A stretch of 64,000 nucleotides of DNA. It comes from Halopseudomonas xiamenensis. Its GTDB lineage: Bacteria; Pseudomonadota; Gammaproteobacteria; Pseudomonadales; Pseudomonadaceae. The position numbers and the translations under genes are program-made. The DNA lies in the NCBI RefSeq assembly GCF_014219065.1, contig NZ_JACLGO010000017.1:1-64000 (forward strand), read 5' to 3'. Under the pieces are notes generated by a model. It was not told the origin of the DNA. It ran no database searches and saw only the letters and a program-made list of their open reading frames with translations. This document shows positions 47,299 through 57,215 of the stretch, piece by piece. Positions within the stretch are counted from its first letter, which is position 1. Each line of letters starts with the position of its first letter.

Positions 47299-49953
47299 AT
47301 GAAGCTTGAAGATATCGATCCACTCGAAACCCAGGAATGGCTCGATGCCCTGGAATCCGTTCTCGACACCGAAGAAGGCGAAAAACGGGCCGAATACCTG
47401 ATCCAGCGCATGGGCGAACTGGCCAGCCGTTCCGGTACTCAGCTGCCCTACGCCATCACCACCCCCTATCGCAACACCATCCCGGTGACCCACGAAGCGG
47501 CGATGCCCGGCGACCTGTTCATGGAACGCCGCATCCGCTCGATGGTGCGCTGGAACGCGCTGGCCATGGTCATGCGTGCCAACCTGCAGGACCCGGACCT
47601 GGGTGGCCACATCTCCACCTTCGCCTCCAGTGCCACGCTGTATGACATCGGCTTCAACTACTTCTTCAAGGCCCCCACCGAAGAACACGGCGGTGACCTG
47701 GTGTTCTACCAGGGTCACGCCTCACCGGGCATCTACGCCCGCGCGTTCCTGGAAGGCCGCATCAGCGAAGAGCAGATGACCAACTATCGCCAGGAAGTCG
47801 ACGGCAACGGCCTGTCCTCCTATCCGCACCCCTGGCTGATGCCCGACTTCTGGCAGTTCCCCACCGTATCCATGGGCCTGGGCCCGATCCAGGCGATCTA
47901 CCAGGCGCGCTTCATGAAGTACCTGGAAAGCCGCGGCTTCATCAAGCCGGGCCAGCAGAAGGTCTGGTGCTTCCTGGGTGACGGCGAGTGTGACGAGCCG
48001 GAATCCCTCGGCGCCATCTCCCTGGCCGGTCGCGAGAAGCTCGACAACCTGATCTTCGTCATCAACTGTAACCTGCAGCGCCTCGACGGCCCAGTTCGCG
48101 GCAACGGCAAGATCATCCAGGAACTGGAAGGCAACTTCCGTGGTGCCGACTGGAACGTGATCAAGGTCATCTGGGGTCGCCTGTGGGACCCGCTGCTGGC
48201 CCGCGATCACGACGGCCTGCTGCAGCAGCGCATGGAAGACGCCGTGGATGGCGACTACCAGAACTACAAAGCCAACGACGGCGCCTATGTGCGCGAACAC
48301 TTCTTCGGTGCCCGCCCGGAACTGAAGAAAATGGTCGAAGGCATGTCCGATGCGGAGATCTGGAAGCTCAACCGTGGCGGCCACGATCCCTACAAGGTCT
48401 ACGCGGCCTACCATGCGGCCAGCAACCACAAGGGTCAGCCCAGCGTCATCCTGGCCAAGACCATCAAGGGCTACGGCACCGGCGCCAGCCAGGGCCAGAA
48501 CATCGCCCACAACACCAAGAAGGTCGATACCGAGAGCCTGCGCAAATTCCGCGACGCCTTCGGCATCCCGATCAGCGACGATCAGCTGGAGCACCTGCCC
48601 TTCTACCGTCCCGAGGAAGGCAGCCCCGAGTACAAGTACCTGCACTCGCGCCGCGAAGCCCTGGGCGGTTACACGCCGCAGCGCCGCACCAGCAGCACGC
48701 CGATCCCGGTTCCGCCGCTGGAGACCCTCAAGTCGATCCTCGACGGTACCGGCGAGCGTGAAATCTCCACCACCATGGCCTTCGTGCGCATCCTCGCGCA
48801 ACTGCTGAAGGACAAGGAGCTGGGCCAGCGCATCGTACCGATCGTGCCGGACGAGGCGCGTACCTTCGGTATGGAAGGCATGTTCCGCCAGTTGGGCATC
48901 TACTCCTCGGTCGGCCAGCTGTATGAGCCGGTGGACAAGGACCAGGTGATGTTCTACCGCGAGGACAAGAAGGGCCAGATCCTCAACGAAGGCATCAACG
49001 AGGCCGGCGCCATGTCCAGCTGGATCGCCGCCGCCACCGCCTACAGCACCTACAACCAGCCGATGCTGCCGTTCTACATCTTCTACTCGATGTTCGGCTT
49101 CCAGCGTATCGGCGACCTGGCCTGGGCCGCTGGCGACAGCCGCGCCAAGGGCTTCCTGATCGGCGGCACCGCCGGTCGCACCACGCTGAACGGTGAAGGC
49201 CTGCAGCATGAAGATGGTCACAGCCACATCCTGGCCTCGACCATCCCCAACTGCCGCACCTATGACCCCACCTACGGCTACGAGCTGGCAGTGATCATTC
49301 GCGAAGGTTCGCGGCGAATGATGGAAGAGCAGGAAAACATCTTCTATTACCTGACCGTGATGAACGAAGCCTACGCCCAGCCGGCCATGCCCGAAGGCGT
49401 GGAAGAGGGCATCATCCGCGGCATGTACCTGCTCGAGGAAGCCAAGGAGAAAGGCAAGCAGCATGTCCAGCTGATGGGCAGCGGCACCATCCTGCGCGAA
49501 GTACGCGAGGCGGCCACCCTGCTGCAGAACAACTACGGCATCAGCGCCGATATCTGGAGCGTCACCAGCTTCAACGAACTGCGCCGCGACGGCCTGGATG
49601 TGGAGCGCTGGAACCGCCTGCATCCGACCGATGCACCGCGTCTGACCTATGTCGAGCAGAACCTGGCCGAGCGCAATGGACCGGTCATCGCTGCCACCGA
49701 CTACATGAAGCTGTACGCCGAGCAGATTCGCCAGTGGGTACCGGGCAACTTCAAGGCGCTGGGCACCGATGGCTTCGGTCGCAGTGACAGCCGTCGCAAG
49801 CTGCGGGACTTCTTCGAGGTCGACCGCCGCTGGATTGCCTACACCGCGTTGGCGGCGCTGGTCGAGAATGGCGAGCTGCAGCCCAAGGTACTGGTCGAGG
49901 CGCAAGCCACCTTCGGTCTGGACCCGAACAAAACCAACCCGCTGAACTGCTGA
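47299..49953 (+). CDS. aceE: pyruvate dehydrogenase E1 component (homodimeric)
   Basis: AceE decarboxylates pyruvate with thiamine diphosphate and passes the acetyl group to AceF. It has 884 residues. The ThDP-binding motif runs from GDGECDEPESLGAIS to FVINCNLQRLDGPVRGN, and the N-terminal active-site region includes YQGHASPGIYARAFLEGR. The C-terminal transketolase-like domain ends normally. It is followed after 11 bp by aceF. Twin palindromes upstream suggest a dedicated repressor. Confidence 0.98.
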   Translation: MKLEDIDPLETQEWLDALESVLDTEEGEKRAEYLIQRMGELASRSGTQLPYAITTPYRNTIPVTHEAAMPGDLFMERRIRSMVRWNALAMVMRANLQDPDLGGHISTFASSATLYDIGFNYFFKAPTEEHGGDLVFYQGHASPGIYARAFLEGRISEEQMTNYRQEVDGNGLSSYPHPWLMPDFWQFPTVSMGLGPIQAIYQARFMKYLESRGFIKPGQQKVWCFLGDGECDEPESLGAISLAGREKLDNLIFVINCNLQRLDGPVRGNGKIIQELEGNFRGADWNVIKVIWGRLWDPLLARDHDGLLQQRMEDAVDGDYQNYKANDGAYVREHFFGARPELKKMVEGMSDAEIWKLNRGGHDPYKVYAAYHAASNHKGQPSVILAKTIKGYGTGASQGQNIAHNTKKVDTESLRKFRDAFGIPISDDQLEHLPFYRPEEGSPEYKYLHSRREALGGYTPQRRTSSTPIPVPPLETLKSILDGTGEREISTTMAFVRILAQLLKDKELGQRIVPIVPDEARTFGMEGMFRQLGIYSSVGQLYEPVDKDQVMFYREDKKGQILNEGINEAGAMSSWIAAATAYSTYNQPMLPFYIFYSMFGFQRIGDLAWAAGDSRAKGFLIGGTAGRTTLNGEGLQHEDGHSHILASTIPNCRTYDPTYGYELAVIIREGSRRMMEEQENIFYYLTVMNEAYAQPAMPEGVEEGIIRGMYLLEEAKEKGKQHVQLMGSGTILREVREAATLLQNNYGISADIWSVTSFNELRRDGLDVERWNRLHPTDAPRLTYVEQNLAERNGPVIAATDYMKLYAEQIRQWVPGNFKALGTDGFGRSDSRRKLRDFFEVDRRWIAYTALAALVENGELQPKVLVEAQATFGLDPNKTNPLNC

Positions 49954-49964
49954 GGAGAGCTGCC

Positions 49965-51623
49965 ATGAGTGAATTGATCAAGGTACCCGACATCGGCGGC
50001 GCAGGCGAAGTCATTGAAATCTTGGTCCAGGTCGGCGATCGCGTCGAAGTGGAACAGAGCCTGGTAACCCTGGAATCGGACAAGGCCAGCATGGAGCTGC
50101 CCAGCCCCAAGGCCGGTGTCATCAAGGCCATCAAGGTCAAGCTGGGTGACAGCCTGTCCGAAGGCGACGAGCTGATCGAATTGGAGGTCGAGGGCGGCGA
50201 GCAGGCTGCCGACGAGCAATCGGCGGAACAAGCCAAAGCCGAGCAGTCAACCGAACAGCCGGCCAAGCAGGAAGAGTCTGCCCCGGCTCCAACGGAAAAG
50301 CCGGCAGCGAAGAAAGCCGAGAGCAGCGTGCAATCGTTCAATATCCCGGATATCGGCGACGGCAGCGCGCGGGTCATCGAGCTGATGGTGCAGGTCGGTG
50401 ACAAGGTCGAGGCCGAGCAGAGCCTGCTGACCCTGGAATCCGACAAGGCCAGCATGGAAATCCCGGCACCGGCGGCCGGCGTGATCGAAGCCATCGTGGT
50501 GAAACTCGAGCAGGAAGTCAAAACCGGCGACCTGATGCTGCGCATGCGTGTGGAAGGTGAGGCCGAGGAGGCAGAGCAAGCCGAGCCAGCCCCTACTGCC
50601 CAGGAAGCAAAAGAGCAAGCAGCAACGCCAGCCAAGGAAGAAAGCGCCCCGGCACCAGCCGCCAAGCAGGCTGCACCGGCCCCGGTCGGCGCGCCCAGTC
50701 GTGGCGACAAGAAGGTCCATGCCGGCCCGGCCGTACGCAAGCTGGCTCGTGAGTTTGGCATCGAGCTGACCGATATCACCGGCAGCGGTCCGCGCAACCG
50801 CATTCTCAAGGACGATGTACAGGCCTACGTGCAGAGCGTGATGCGCAAGAACAAGGAAAGTGGCGGCGCCACCGCAACCGGTGGTGCTGGCATCCCGCAG
50901 GTGCCGGAAGTCGACTTCAGCCGCTTCGGTGAAGTCGAACTGAAGGACATGACCCGTCTGCAGCAGATCGGTGCCAGCAACCTGCACCGCAGCTGGCTGA
51001 ACGTGCCTCATGTCACCCAGTTCGACCTGGCCGACATCAGCGAACTGGAAGACTTCCGCAAGGCACAGAAGACCGTGGCGGAAAAGGCCGGCGTCAAGCT
51101 GACCGTACTGCCGTTCCTGCTCAAGGCCTGTGCTCACCTGCTGCGCGAACAGCCGAACTTCAACGTCTCGCTGGCCGCCAACGGCAAACAGCTGATCCAG
51201 AAGAACTACGTGCACATCGGTTTTGCCGTGGATACTCCGGATGGTCTGCTGGTCGCGGTGATCCGTGATGTGGACAAGAAGAGCCTGCTGGAGCTGGCAG
51301 CCGAAGCGGCGGAACTCGCCGACAAGGCCCGCAACAAGAAGCTCAGCGCCAACGACATGCAGGGCGCCTGCTTCACCATCTCCAGCCTGGGGCACATCGG
51401 TGGCACTTACTTCACACCGATCGTCAACACCCCGGAAGTCGCGATCCTCGGCGTCAGCCGCGCGACGATGCAACCGGTGTGGGATGGCAAGGCCTTCCAG
51501 CCACGGCTGATGCTGCCGCTGTCACTGTCCTACGACCACCGCGCCATCAACGGCGCCGCCGCAGCCCAGTTCACCAAGCGCCTGGGTGAACTGCTGGGTG
51601 ATATCCGGTCGATGTTGTTGTAA
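49965..51623 (+). CDS. aceF: pyruvate dehydrogenase E2, dihydrolipoyllysine acetyltransferase
   Basis: The 552-residue E2 core has two lipoyl domains. The lipoylated lysines lie in ESDKASMELPSP (first) and ESDKASMEIPAP (second). Ala/Pro/Glu-rich linkers follow, then a peripheral-subunit-binding domain (AGPAVRKLAREFGIELTDI) and the catalytic domain with SYDHRAINGAAAAQF (catalytic His). Two lipoyl domains is what P. aeruginosa AceF has, against three in E. coli. A strong hairpin follows at 51630. Confidence 0.98.
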   Translation: MSELIKVPDIGGAGEVIEILVQVGDRVEVEQSLVTLESDKASMELPSPKAGVIKAIKVKLGDSLSEGDELIELEVEGGEQAADEQSAEQAKAEQSTEQPAKQEESAPAPTEKPAAKKAESSVQSFNIPDIGDGSARVIELMVQVGDKVEAEQSLLTLESDKASMEIPAPAAGVIEAIVVKLEQEVKTGDLMLRMRVEGEAEEAEQAEPAPTAQEAKEQAATPAKEESAPAPAAKQAAPAPVGAPSRGDKKVHAGPAVRKLAREFGIELTDITGSGPRNRILKDDVQAYVQSVMRKNKESGGATATGGAGIPQVPEVDFSRFGEVELKDMTRLQQIGASNLHRSWLNVPHVTQFDLADISELEDFRKAQKTVAEKAGVKLTVLPFLLKACAHLLREQPNFNVSLAANGKQLIQKNYVHIGFAVDTPDGLLVAVIRDVDKKSLLELAAEAAELADKARNKKLSANDMQGACFTISSLGHIGGTYFTPIVNTPEVAILGVSRATMQPVWDGKAFQPRLMLPLSLSYDHRAINGAAAAQFTKRLGELLGDIRSMLL

Positions 51624-51629
51624 TGCAAA

Positions 51630-51657
51630 GCGGTCGGCAACACCTGTTGCCGACCGC
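51630..51657. terminator. terminator hairpin after aceF
   Basis: A perfect 13-bp stem (GCGGTCGGCAACA / TGTTGCCGACCGC) with a CC loop starts 6 bp after the aceF stop and is followed by CTTCCCTCCT. It sits between the convergent aceF and serine hydrolase genes, so it may serve both strands. Confidence 0.8.
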
Positions 51658-51665
51658 CTTCCCTC

Positions 51666-52979
51666 CTACTGCTCATTCCCCCGCAACAGATCCGCCAACG
51701 CCGCCAGTGCCGGAATACTCAACGGCATGGTTTGCGCGCTGCTGGCAATCGGATGCGATGACAGGCGCACCATGACCATGCCCACCGCCGGGTTGATATG
51801 GATCATCTGCCCATGCACGCCCAGGGCCTCGAAAGCGCCATCGGCGTTATGACTGATCCACCACTGGTTGCGATAGGAATAGCCCGGCTGGAAATCCCGC
51901 CCCGAGGCCTTGAATGCCTCCCGATCAGCGCCCTCCCGGATCTTCTGGATTGCCTCGGCACTGACCACCTGCTGGCCATTGAAACGCCCCTCCAACCGCA
52001 CCATCTCGGCAAAGCGCGCCAGGTCCCGCAGCGTCACGTTGAAGCCCGCCCCGGCCCACTCGGCACCCTTGGAATCGAGCAGCATATAGCCATCCTGCTC
52101 GGCACCCAGCTTGCTCCAGATCCGCTGTTCCACCAGGGCCGCCGTGGACAGTCCGCTCACCCGACGCAGAATCCAGCCCAGCACCTCGGTATGCGTGGTG
52201 CGATAACGGAACGCCTCACCGTGCGCGTCCACACCCGCGCCGATGGTCGGCAGATAGGAATACAGGTCCCGCGCGCCCGGATAATCATGCGGCACCGGCC
52301 CCATGCCCGCCGCCAGCGAATACTTGACCACATCGGAATTGCGATCGGCATAGATTTCGCTGTAATCGATATCCGCCGTCATATCCAGCACCTGCTGCAC
52401 CGTCGCCCCGCGCCAGCCACTGTTCTCCAGCTCCGGCAGGTACTCGGTCACCAGCGCATCGGGATTCAGCTCACCCTCCTCGATCAACTGCGTCGCCATC
52501 AACCCAACAAAAGACTTGGTCACCGACCACAGGATATGCGGCTCATCCTCCGGCACACCCGGCTGATAGCGCTCGAACAGCACCTTGCCGTGCTGCATGA
52601 CCAGCACGCCGTCGACATAGGTCGCATCCAGGTACTGCTCGAAGCTCATCTGATTGCCGTCAGGACCGGTAAAGCGCAGATCGGCAATCTGCTGCTCCAA
52701 CCCCTCAGCACGCGGCAGCGGATAAACACCCTCGTTACCACGGGCCACCCGCCGGGACGGAAACAACTCCCGCGCATGGTGGAAACTCCAACGCGGATTG
52801 GGATAGGGACGCATGAAGCCCGCCAACGTCACCTGCTTGTCCGCCGCCGGCGGAAAGCCCTGCATCAACTGCAAACGATCGGTACGCACCGACTCGGGAT
52901 CGGGCAACTCAACGGCAACACCTTGCGCGGACAACAGAACGGCAGCCAAAGTCACCCCCCATATTCCTGATTTTTTCAT
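51666..52979 (-). CDS. exported serine hydrolase, beta-lactamase/NylB-like family
   Basis: From the ATG at 52979 the product is 437 residues with a Sec signal peptide (MKKSGIWGVTLAAVLLSAQGVA). The SxxK motif is SVTK (S152, K155), with a second-site DYSEIYAD segment. The C-terminal region with GVHGQMIHINPAVGMVMVRLSSH is like class C beta-lactamase homologues and 6-aminohexanoate-dimer hydrolases. It probably cleaves an ester or amide in the periplasm. The substrate is unknown, and beta-lactamase activity should not be assumed. The frame continues upstream to 53204, but without signal sequence logic. Confidence 0.87.
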   Translation of the reverse strand: MKKSGIWGVTLAAVLLSAQGVAVELPDPESVRTDRLQLMQGFPPAADKQVTLAGFMRPYPNPRWSFHHARELFPSRRVARGNEGVYPLPRAEGLEQQIADLRFTGPDGNQMSFEQYLDATYVDGVLVMQHGKVLFERYQPGVPEDEPHILWSVTKSFVGLMATQLIEEGELNPDALVTEYLPELENSGWRGATVQQVLDMTADIDYSEIYADRNSDVVKYSLAAGMGPVPHDYPGARDLYSYLPTIGAGVDAHGEAFRYRTTHTEVLGWILRRVSGLSTAALVEQRIWSKLGAEQDGYMLLDSKGAEWAGAGFNVTLRDLARFAEMVRLEGRFNGQQVVSAEAIQKIREGADREAFKASGRDFQPGYSYRNQWWISHNADGAFEALGVHGQMIHINPAVGMVMVRLSSHPIASSAQTMPLSIPALAALADLLRGNEQ

Positions 52980-53410
52980 AGCAGCACCGGATATCTCTTG
53001 TTCTTGTCCACCCGAGACTACCCAACCCGCCCCCCTTCGCCAACAAGGCAAAGGCCAGATTGTTCTGCTGAATAGGGAATGATGCGGATCAGCCGCCCAA
53101 CCACCCGCGTCAAGACAACCCCGGCCACCTCGCCTGACCGTGCACCACGTCATTACGAGGCCAAAGGCCACGGCAATCCACCAACTCGAAGCCGGCCAAG
53201 CCAAAGCTGCACAGGGGTGTAGCCCCCCCCCGCGCCACGCCAGCGCCAGGGCACATAATCACCAGCTTGCACAATCCTACTCCCTCTCCCCTCGCGGGAG
53301 AGGGCTGGGGAGAGGGGGAGCAACATCACCGCCCCTGCCATCCTGGGTCTGCCGGAAGGATACAAGCAGCATCTTCCGCCAATACAGCAGACACCCTCCA
53401 TCCCGGTAAC
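52980..53410. repeat. gene-free spacer with repeat elements
   Basis: No gene is supported here. The spacer contains a half copy of the CGTCATTGCGAG repeat (53149-53187), a run of nine C residues (53223-53231) and a hairpin with the 9-bp stem CCCTCTCCC / GGGAGAGGG (53282-53304), identical in stem to that at 40574. It separates the divergent serine hydrolase upstream region from the end of the pilus operon. Confidence 0.7.
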
Positions 53411-53803
53411 TTACCAGGACTTCGTTCCATCACTTCCGTAGGTCAGCTTGGGCTTCCCAGACATCAGGCCTGTCTTCGGGTTCGCCTCAATCGTATAGCT
53501 CTGATTCGATGCACCTGGAGTGATTTTTGCTTCGTAATATTTGCTGCCACTCAATTCAGGTGCCAGTGTTGAAAGCTTCGTATCCGCATCTTTATAAGAG
53601 AAATGCTTGGCCCGATAGGCTTCGAGTGTGCTGGCCAGCTCCATGATCTGTCCTTGCGCTTCCGCCTCGCGGGTATTCTGCACATAACGCTGATAGGACG
53701 GGTAGGCAATAGCGGCAAGTATGCCGACTATCACCACCACAATCATCACTTCGATCAGCGTAAAACCCGCGCCCCGGCGCGGCAATGATAGGACTCTTTT
53801 CAT
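53411..53803 (-). CDS. pilE: type IV pilus minor pilin PilE
   Basis: A 130-residue prepilin. The basic leader ends at G13 before FTLIE (Phe+1, Glu+5), followed by the hydrophobic N-helix VMIVVVIVGILAAIAYPSYQRYV, then a small globular domain. It is processed by PilD and incorporated in the pilus tip/priming complex. The ATG overlaps the pilY1 stop by 1 nt (TGATG), where P. aeruginosa has pilY2 between the two. Confidence 0.92.
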   Translation of the reverse strand: MKRVLSLPRRGAGFTLIEVMIVVVIVGILAAIAYPSYQRYVQNTREAEAQGQIMELASTLEAYRAKHFSYKDADTKLSTLAPELSGSKYYEAKITPGASNQSYTIEANPKTGLMSGKPKLTYGSDGTKSW

Positions 53804-56661
53804 CAGCCGTTACCTCCTTCATCGCCCGAGCCTTTCGCCTCGTTACGAATCTCATTGGCCTCATCTTTTGGCAACTGCATCCAGCGACGCTTACGCAGAT
53901 TCGGGTTACCCAGATCGCCCTCGCCAATCACCTCAGTGCCAACGACCACGATCAGATCGCCCTTTTCATCCACCAACAGGGTTGGTGTAGGCGGCGGCGT
54001 ACTCTGGCTGAGCATCTCGCTGCGACTGGTCGGCGTCGGCCCTTCCTTGCTGATCGACTTGGGCGCTCCTGTGCGCAGATCAACACTGTGGAAATAAGCG
54101 GCGCCATAACGTACAGCGCAGACGTTATCATTTTCCTGGTCTTCGGTCGGCGCATAGGTGCTCAACATGATGGTGTTATCAAAGATCACCGGCGAGGCCA
54201 ACGCCTTCTCTCCTGGGCGCACCGCATCCTCCTCAAACAGGTAATACCAGCCGCGATCGTCACTTTTCAGATCGCCATCTACCACATTGGCCATATTGGA
54301 CAACGTAGCCACAGGGGAGGTACCTGAATGCCGCGCATCCTTATCAATAACAACGAACAAGCCCTCGTTCGTACCCTCATCCAGCGGATGGGTACGGTAA
54401 CCGGAAGCCGCCGCCACATATAGGTGGTTCTGCGCACCCGATTTAACATAGGCAACCGCCGGCGCCTCGTAGAAACGACGATGATTCACACCTTCGCCAC
54501 CCAGACTGGCAATGCGATGAACCTCGTAGTTAGCAGTTGTCCCACCCATATCGACACGGAACAACTGACCACCCAGATCGCCGAAATACAGGTGGTCCGC
54601 GACACCGTCAAAATCGATATCGACCACCGAAACACCACCTGGCACCGCCCATTTCAGATCATTGTGGGCGGCTTTCCAGATCAGCTCACCAGTCTCCGCA
54701 TTGACGATGTAGATGGTATTTCCCCATGTATCACCATCGTCAGCGCGGTTATGGGTGGCACTGGCAATGCCATTCTCAATGGATGTATGTTGCAGAGGAC
54801 TGTAGCCGCCCCCGAACACCAGTGCTGGTACCGGCTTGTCTTCACCGGAGACCCGGACCCGGGTCAAGGTCGGGGTGGACCAGGTCTCGCCCATGTCCTT
54901 GAAGTCGCCTTCACCACCGATGATCTGCCATTTCAGCTTGGGCGCTTCCGGATTGGTGACATCCAGCGCGTAGTAGTTTCGTCCGCCACTGCGCATGCCG
55001 CCGTAAACATAAACCTTGGCCGGTTTGTCGGTCAGACTGTCACCCGCCTGACGCCAGGCAACCCAACTGCCACCCAGCCCATAGGTCTGACGGCGGTTGT
55101 CTTGGGTAAGAGGCTTTTTCTTGATGGTGAACTCTGGCGCTTTTTCGAACAGTTCATGAGGCATAAAAGCGGCCACTTCTTCGCCAGATTTGGTGTCGAT
55201 GATATGCAGCATGCCACCATTGGTAGAGACAAACACATAGTTGTCATCTTCACCATAGTTGATCATCAGCGGCACGCTGTGCATCGGGTCGCCCCACTGG
55301 CTCTTCAAGGCTTCGAACATGGCCTTGCGTTCGTCCAAGCTATCCAAGCCAACAAAGGAACTATTGTCGGGCACAGTGCTAGTATTATTTGCGGCGTTCC
55401 AGCTTAGCTTGCTGGTGGTTCCACCATCAGCACTGCTGTAATACAGGTTGCGCGTACCCACCTGCTCCCGGGCGCCGCCCTTGGTGGCATCGGCACCGTC
55501 TTCCACAGTACCCCAGAAGCTACTGGCATCGCTCTTGAAGTAACCAGTACTCGAGTCAATGGCGGGACCACTGCGGTCATGAATTTCCTGATTCTTCAGT
55601 TGGTAGCGCTTGAGGTTACCCTCCCAGAAGCTGCTTTCCGCCGGCTGGAATACCGCGTAGTAAAGCTCGTCAAGGTGCTGGAAGCGGTTAAGGGTATTGA
55701 CTGCAACACCTGGTGCAGAAATGGAACGGGACTGGCCGTCGATCAGGTCGAGGATGTCGATAAAAGCTGCAGCCAGCGCCTCTGCTGTCTGGGCATCATA
55801 AACTTTTTCTGTACCACCTGCCGATGCCACTTCCCCCATATTCTTTAGGTTACCAGACGTCATCTGAAAACCGACCTGCCAGGTCTTTATGGGCTTTCGG
55901 GTCACCTTACCGCCGCTGCCCAACACATCCTCTCCGTCATTGTACAGCCACTTGGCTAGATCTTTCTGGCAGTTATAGGAGGAATTACAATTACTCCCAG
56001 CCTTGCCTCTCGCATAGTCTCTCGACGCATTATCGTAATCCGACACAGGCTCACCATCGGTCATAACGATGACATGGTTACTTTCGCACTGATTATTATA
56101 GTTTATCGGCGAGTCATAACTGCTCGAGCTTACCCATTTACAGTTCTTACCGTTACTATTACATTCCTGCTGCATATTAACAGCTGGTCTCGGATTAGAC
56201 TGCAATGCCTGACCACTTTTAGCATAATCACTTGGCGCCTCCCCTAGCATATAGCGCACCATTTCAGTATAAGACTCCAGAGTCGGCGTGTTACCGCTGG
56301 CCGGAAGCCCTGAAACCGCTCCCTTGACATCGGCTATCGCACTGCTATCCATAGGTGTAACCGGATAAAAAACATAACCACCGGAAGAACCGTTAAAGCG
56401 CCCCACTCCTACACTTATATCCTCCCCCAAGCCAGACACAACTGAATTAAATGCATTTTTCAGATCTGTCATTTTTTTTCCGGACATGGACCCTGAACTA
56501 TCCAACAGAAACAGCACATTGGCCACAGGCTTGTTCTCAGTATTACCCACATTCACTTGAGCAAAGTAGATTTCCGTATCATCGGCATAACTAACGGCCG
56601 AGAACGACAGGAGCGTGGTTGTCAGTAGTCCCGTGATGAAGCCCTGCAGTTTTCCGTTCAT
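53803..56661 (-). CDS. pilY1: type IV pilus tip adhesin/mechanosensor PilY1
   Basis: The 952-residue protein has a signal peptide (1-25, ending SYA). The N-terminal von Willebrand A domain has a complete MIDAS start DSSGS (54-58). The C-terminal PilC-type beta-propeller includes the Ca-binding-like DIDFDGVADHLYFGD and a GDLGGQLFRVDM strand. It primes pilus assembly with the minor pilins and mediates attachment and surface sensing. It is shorter than P. aeruginosa PilY1 (about 1160 aa), mainly in the vWA-propeller linker. The vWA-coding part (about 55.9-56.6 kb) is AT-richer than the rest, hinting at domain exchange. Confidence 0.92.
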   Translation of the reverse strand: MNGKLQGFITGLLTTTLLSFSAVSYADDTEIYFAQVNVGNTENKPVANVLFLLDSSGSMSGKKMTDLKNAFNSVVSGLGEDISVGVGRFNGSSGGYVFYPVTPMDSSAIADVKGAVSGLPASGNTPTLESYTEMVRYMLGEAPSDYAKSGQALQSNPRPAVNMQQECNSNGKNCKWVSSSSYDSPINYNNQCESNHVIVMTDGEPVSDYDNASRDYARGKAGSNCNSSYNCQKDLAKWLYNDGEDVLGSGGKVTRKPIKTWQVGFQMTSGNLKNMGEVASAGGTEKVYDAQTAEALAAAFIDILDLIDGQSRSISAPGVAVNTLNRFQHLDELYYAVFQPAESSFWEGNLKRYQLKNQEIHDRSGPAIDSSTGYFKSDASSFWGTVEDGADATKGGAREQVGTRNLYYSSADGGTTSKLSWNAANNTSTVPDNSSFVGLDSLDERKAMFEALKSQWGDPMHSVPLMINYGEDDNYVFVSTNGGMLHIIDTKSGEEVAAFMPHELFEKAPEFTIKKKPLTQDNRRQTYGLGGSWVAWRQAGDSLTDKPAKVYVYGGMRSGGRNYYALDVTNPEAPKLKWQIIGGEGDFKDMGETWSTPTLTRVRVSGEDKPVPALVFGGGYSPLQHTSIENGIASATHNRADDGDTWGNTIYIVNAETGELIWKAAHNDLKWAVPGGVSVVDIDFDGVADHLYFGDLGGQLFRVDMGGTTANYEVHRIASLGGEGVNHRRFYEAPAVAYVKSGAQNHLYVAAASGYRTHPLDEGTNEGLFVVIDKDARHSGTSPVATLSNMANVVDGDLKSDDRGWYYLFEEDAVRPGEKALASPVIFDNTIMLSTYAPTEDQENDNVCAVRYGAAYFHSVDLRTGAPKSISKEGPTPTSRSEMLSQSTPPPTPTLLVDEKGDLIVVVGTEVIGEGDLGNPNLRKRRWMQLPKDEANEIRNEAKGSGDEGGNG

Positions 56662-56671
56662 GGCGCTGTTC

Positions 56672-57214
56672 CTAGTTGAGCTCCGAGGAGGGGGCGATTC
56701 CACGTTTCAGCGCCTCCTGGAAGTGATGATTCTGCAGGCTGAGGGCAGGCATTTCGCTTTCAGCCAGCATATTGATCTGATAGTCAGCAAAGATAGTGCC
56801 GGCTCCGGTCTGACTGACCTGGGAGCCATCGAGAGGGGTATAGCCGCCGAGATAACTGAGCGAGCCTGCGCGTAACAATCCTCGCTCATCCAGCCTCGCG
56901 TTGCTGCCACAGGCGCCCTCCGACTCGGAGTTGCTGCGCTCAACACAATACTCGACTACACCTGAAGCGAAGGCAGTGTAGAGCTGCTGGTCGGTCATCT
57001 CATTGAGCTTGCGGTAGGTGACACCCAGCGCCGTTTCCGCCGCCTCAAAGGTCATGGCATCGCCCTGCACTCCGGTAGCTACCTTGCCGGAGAACAGGCT
57101 TGAACGCAGCGCAGACAGGCCCATCAACGAGACCATCAGCAGGATAATCAACGATACCAGCAAAGCCGCGCCGCGCTGGGTCTGAGGCCGACCAGTGAAT
57201 GTGGATTCATACAT
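56672..57214 (-). CDS. pilX: type IV pilus minor pilin assembly protein PilX
   Basis: A 180-residue PilX-type protein with the atypical prepilin N terminus RGAALLVSLIILLMVSLMGLSALRSS and a later Cys pair (EYCVERS...GACGSN). It belongs to the tip complex with FimU, PilV, PilW, PilE and PilY1. The ATG at 57214 starts MYESTFTGR. The frame extends to 57406 only as an antisense-like extension inside pilW. It lies 1 nt after the pilW stop and 10 bp before pilY1. Confidence 0.9.
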   Translation of the reverse strand: MYESTFTGRPQTQRGAALLVSLIILLMVSLMGLSALRSSLFSGKVATGVQGDAMTFEAAETALGVTYRKLNEMTDQQLYTAFASGVVEYCVERSNSESEGACGSNARLDERGLLRAGSLSYLGGYTPLDGSQVSQTGAGTIFADYQINMLAESEMPALSLQNHHFQEALKRGIAPSSELN

Positions 57215-57215
57215 A

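Noticed and set aside
47722-49905. 727-codon open frame antisense to aceE
   Set aside because: Shadow of aceE codon bias. No recognisable domain or ribosome site.
51666-52979. Beta-lactamase resistance gene
   Set aside because: The SxxK fold is shared by many esterases and amidases. The sequence fits NylB-like hydrolases, and nothing indicates penicillin or cephalosporin hydrolysis.
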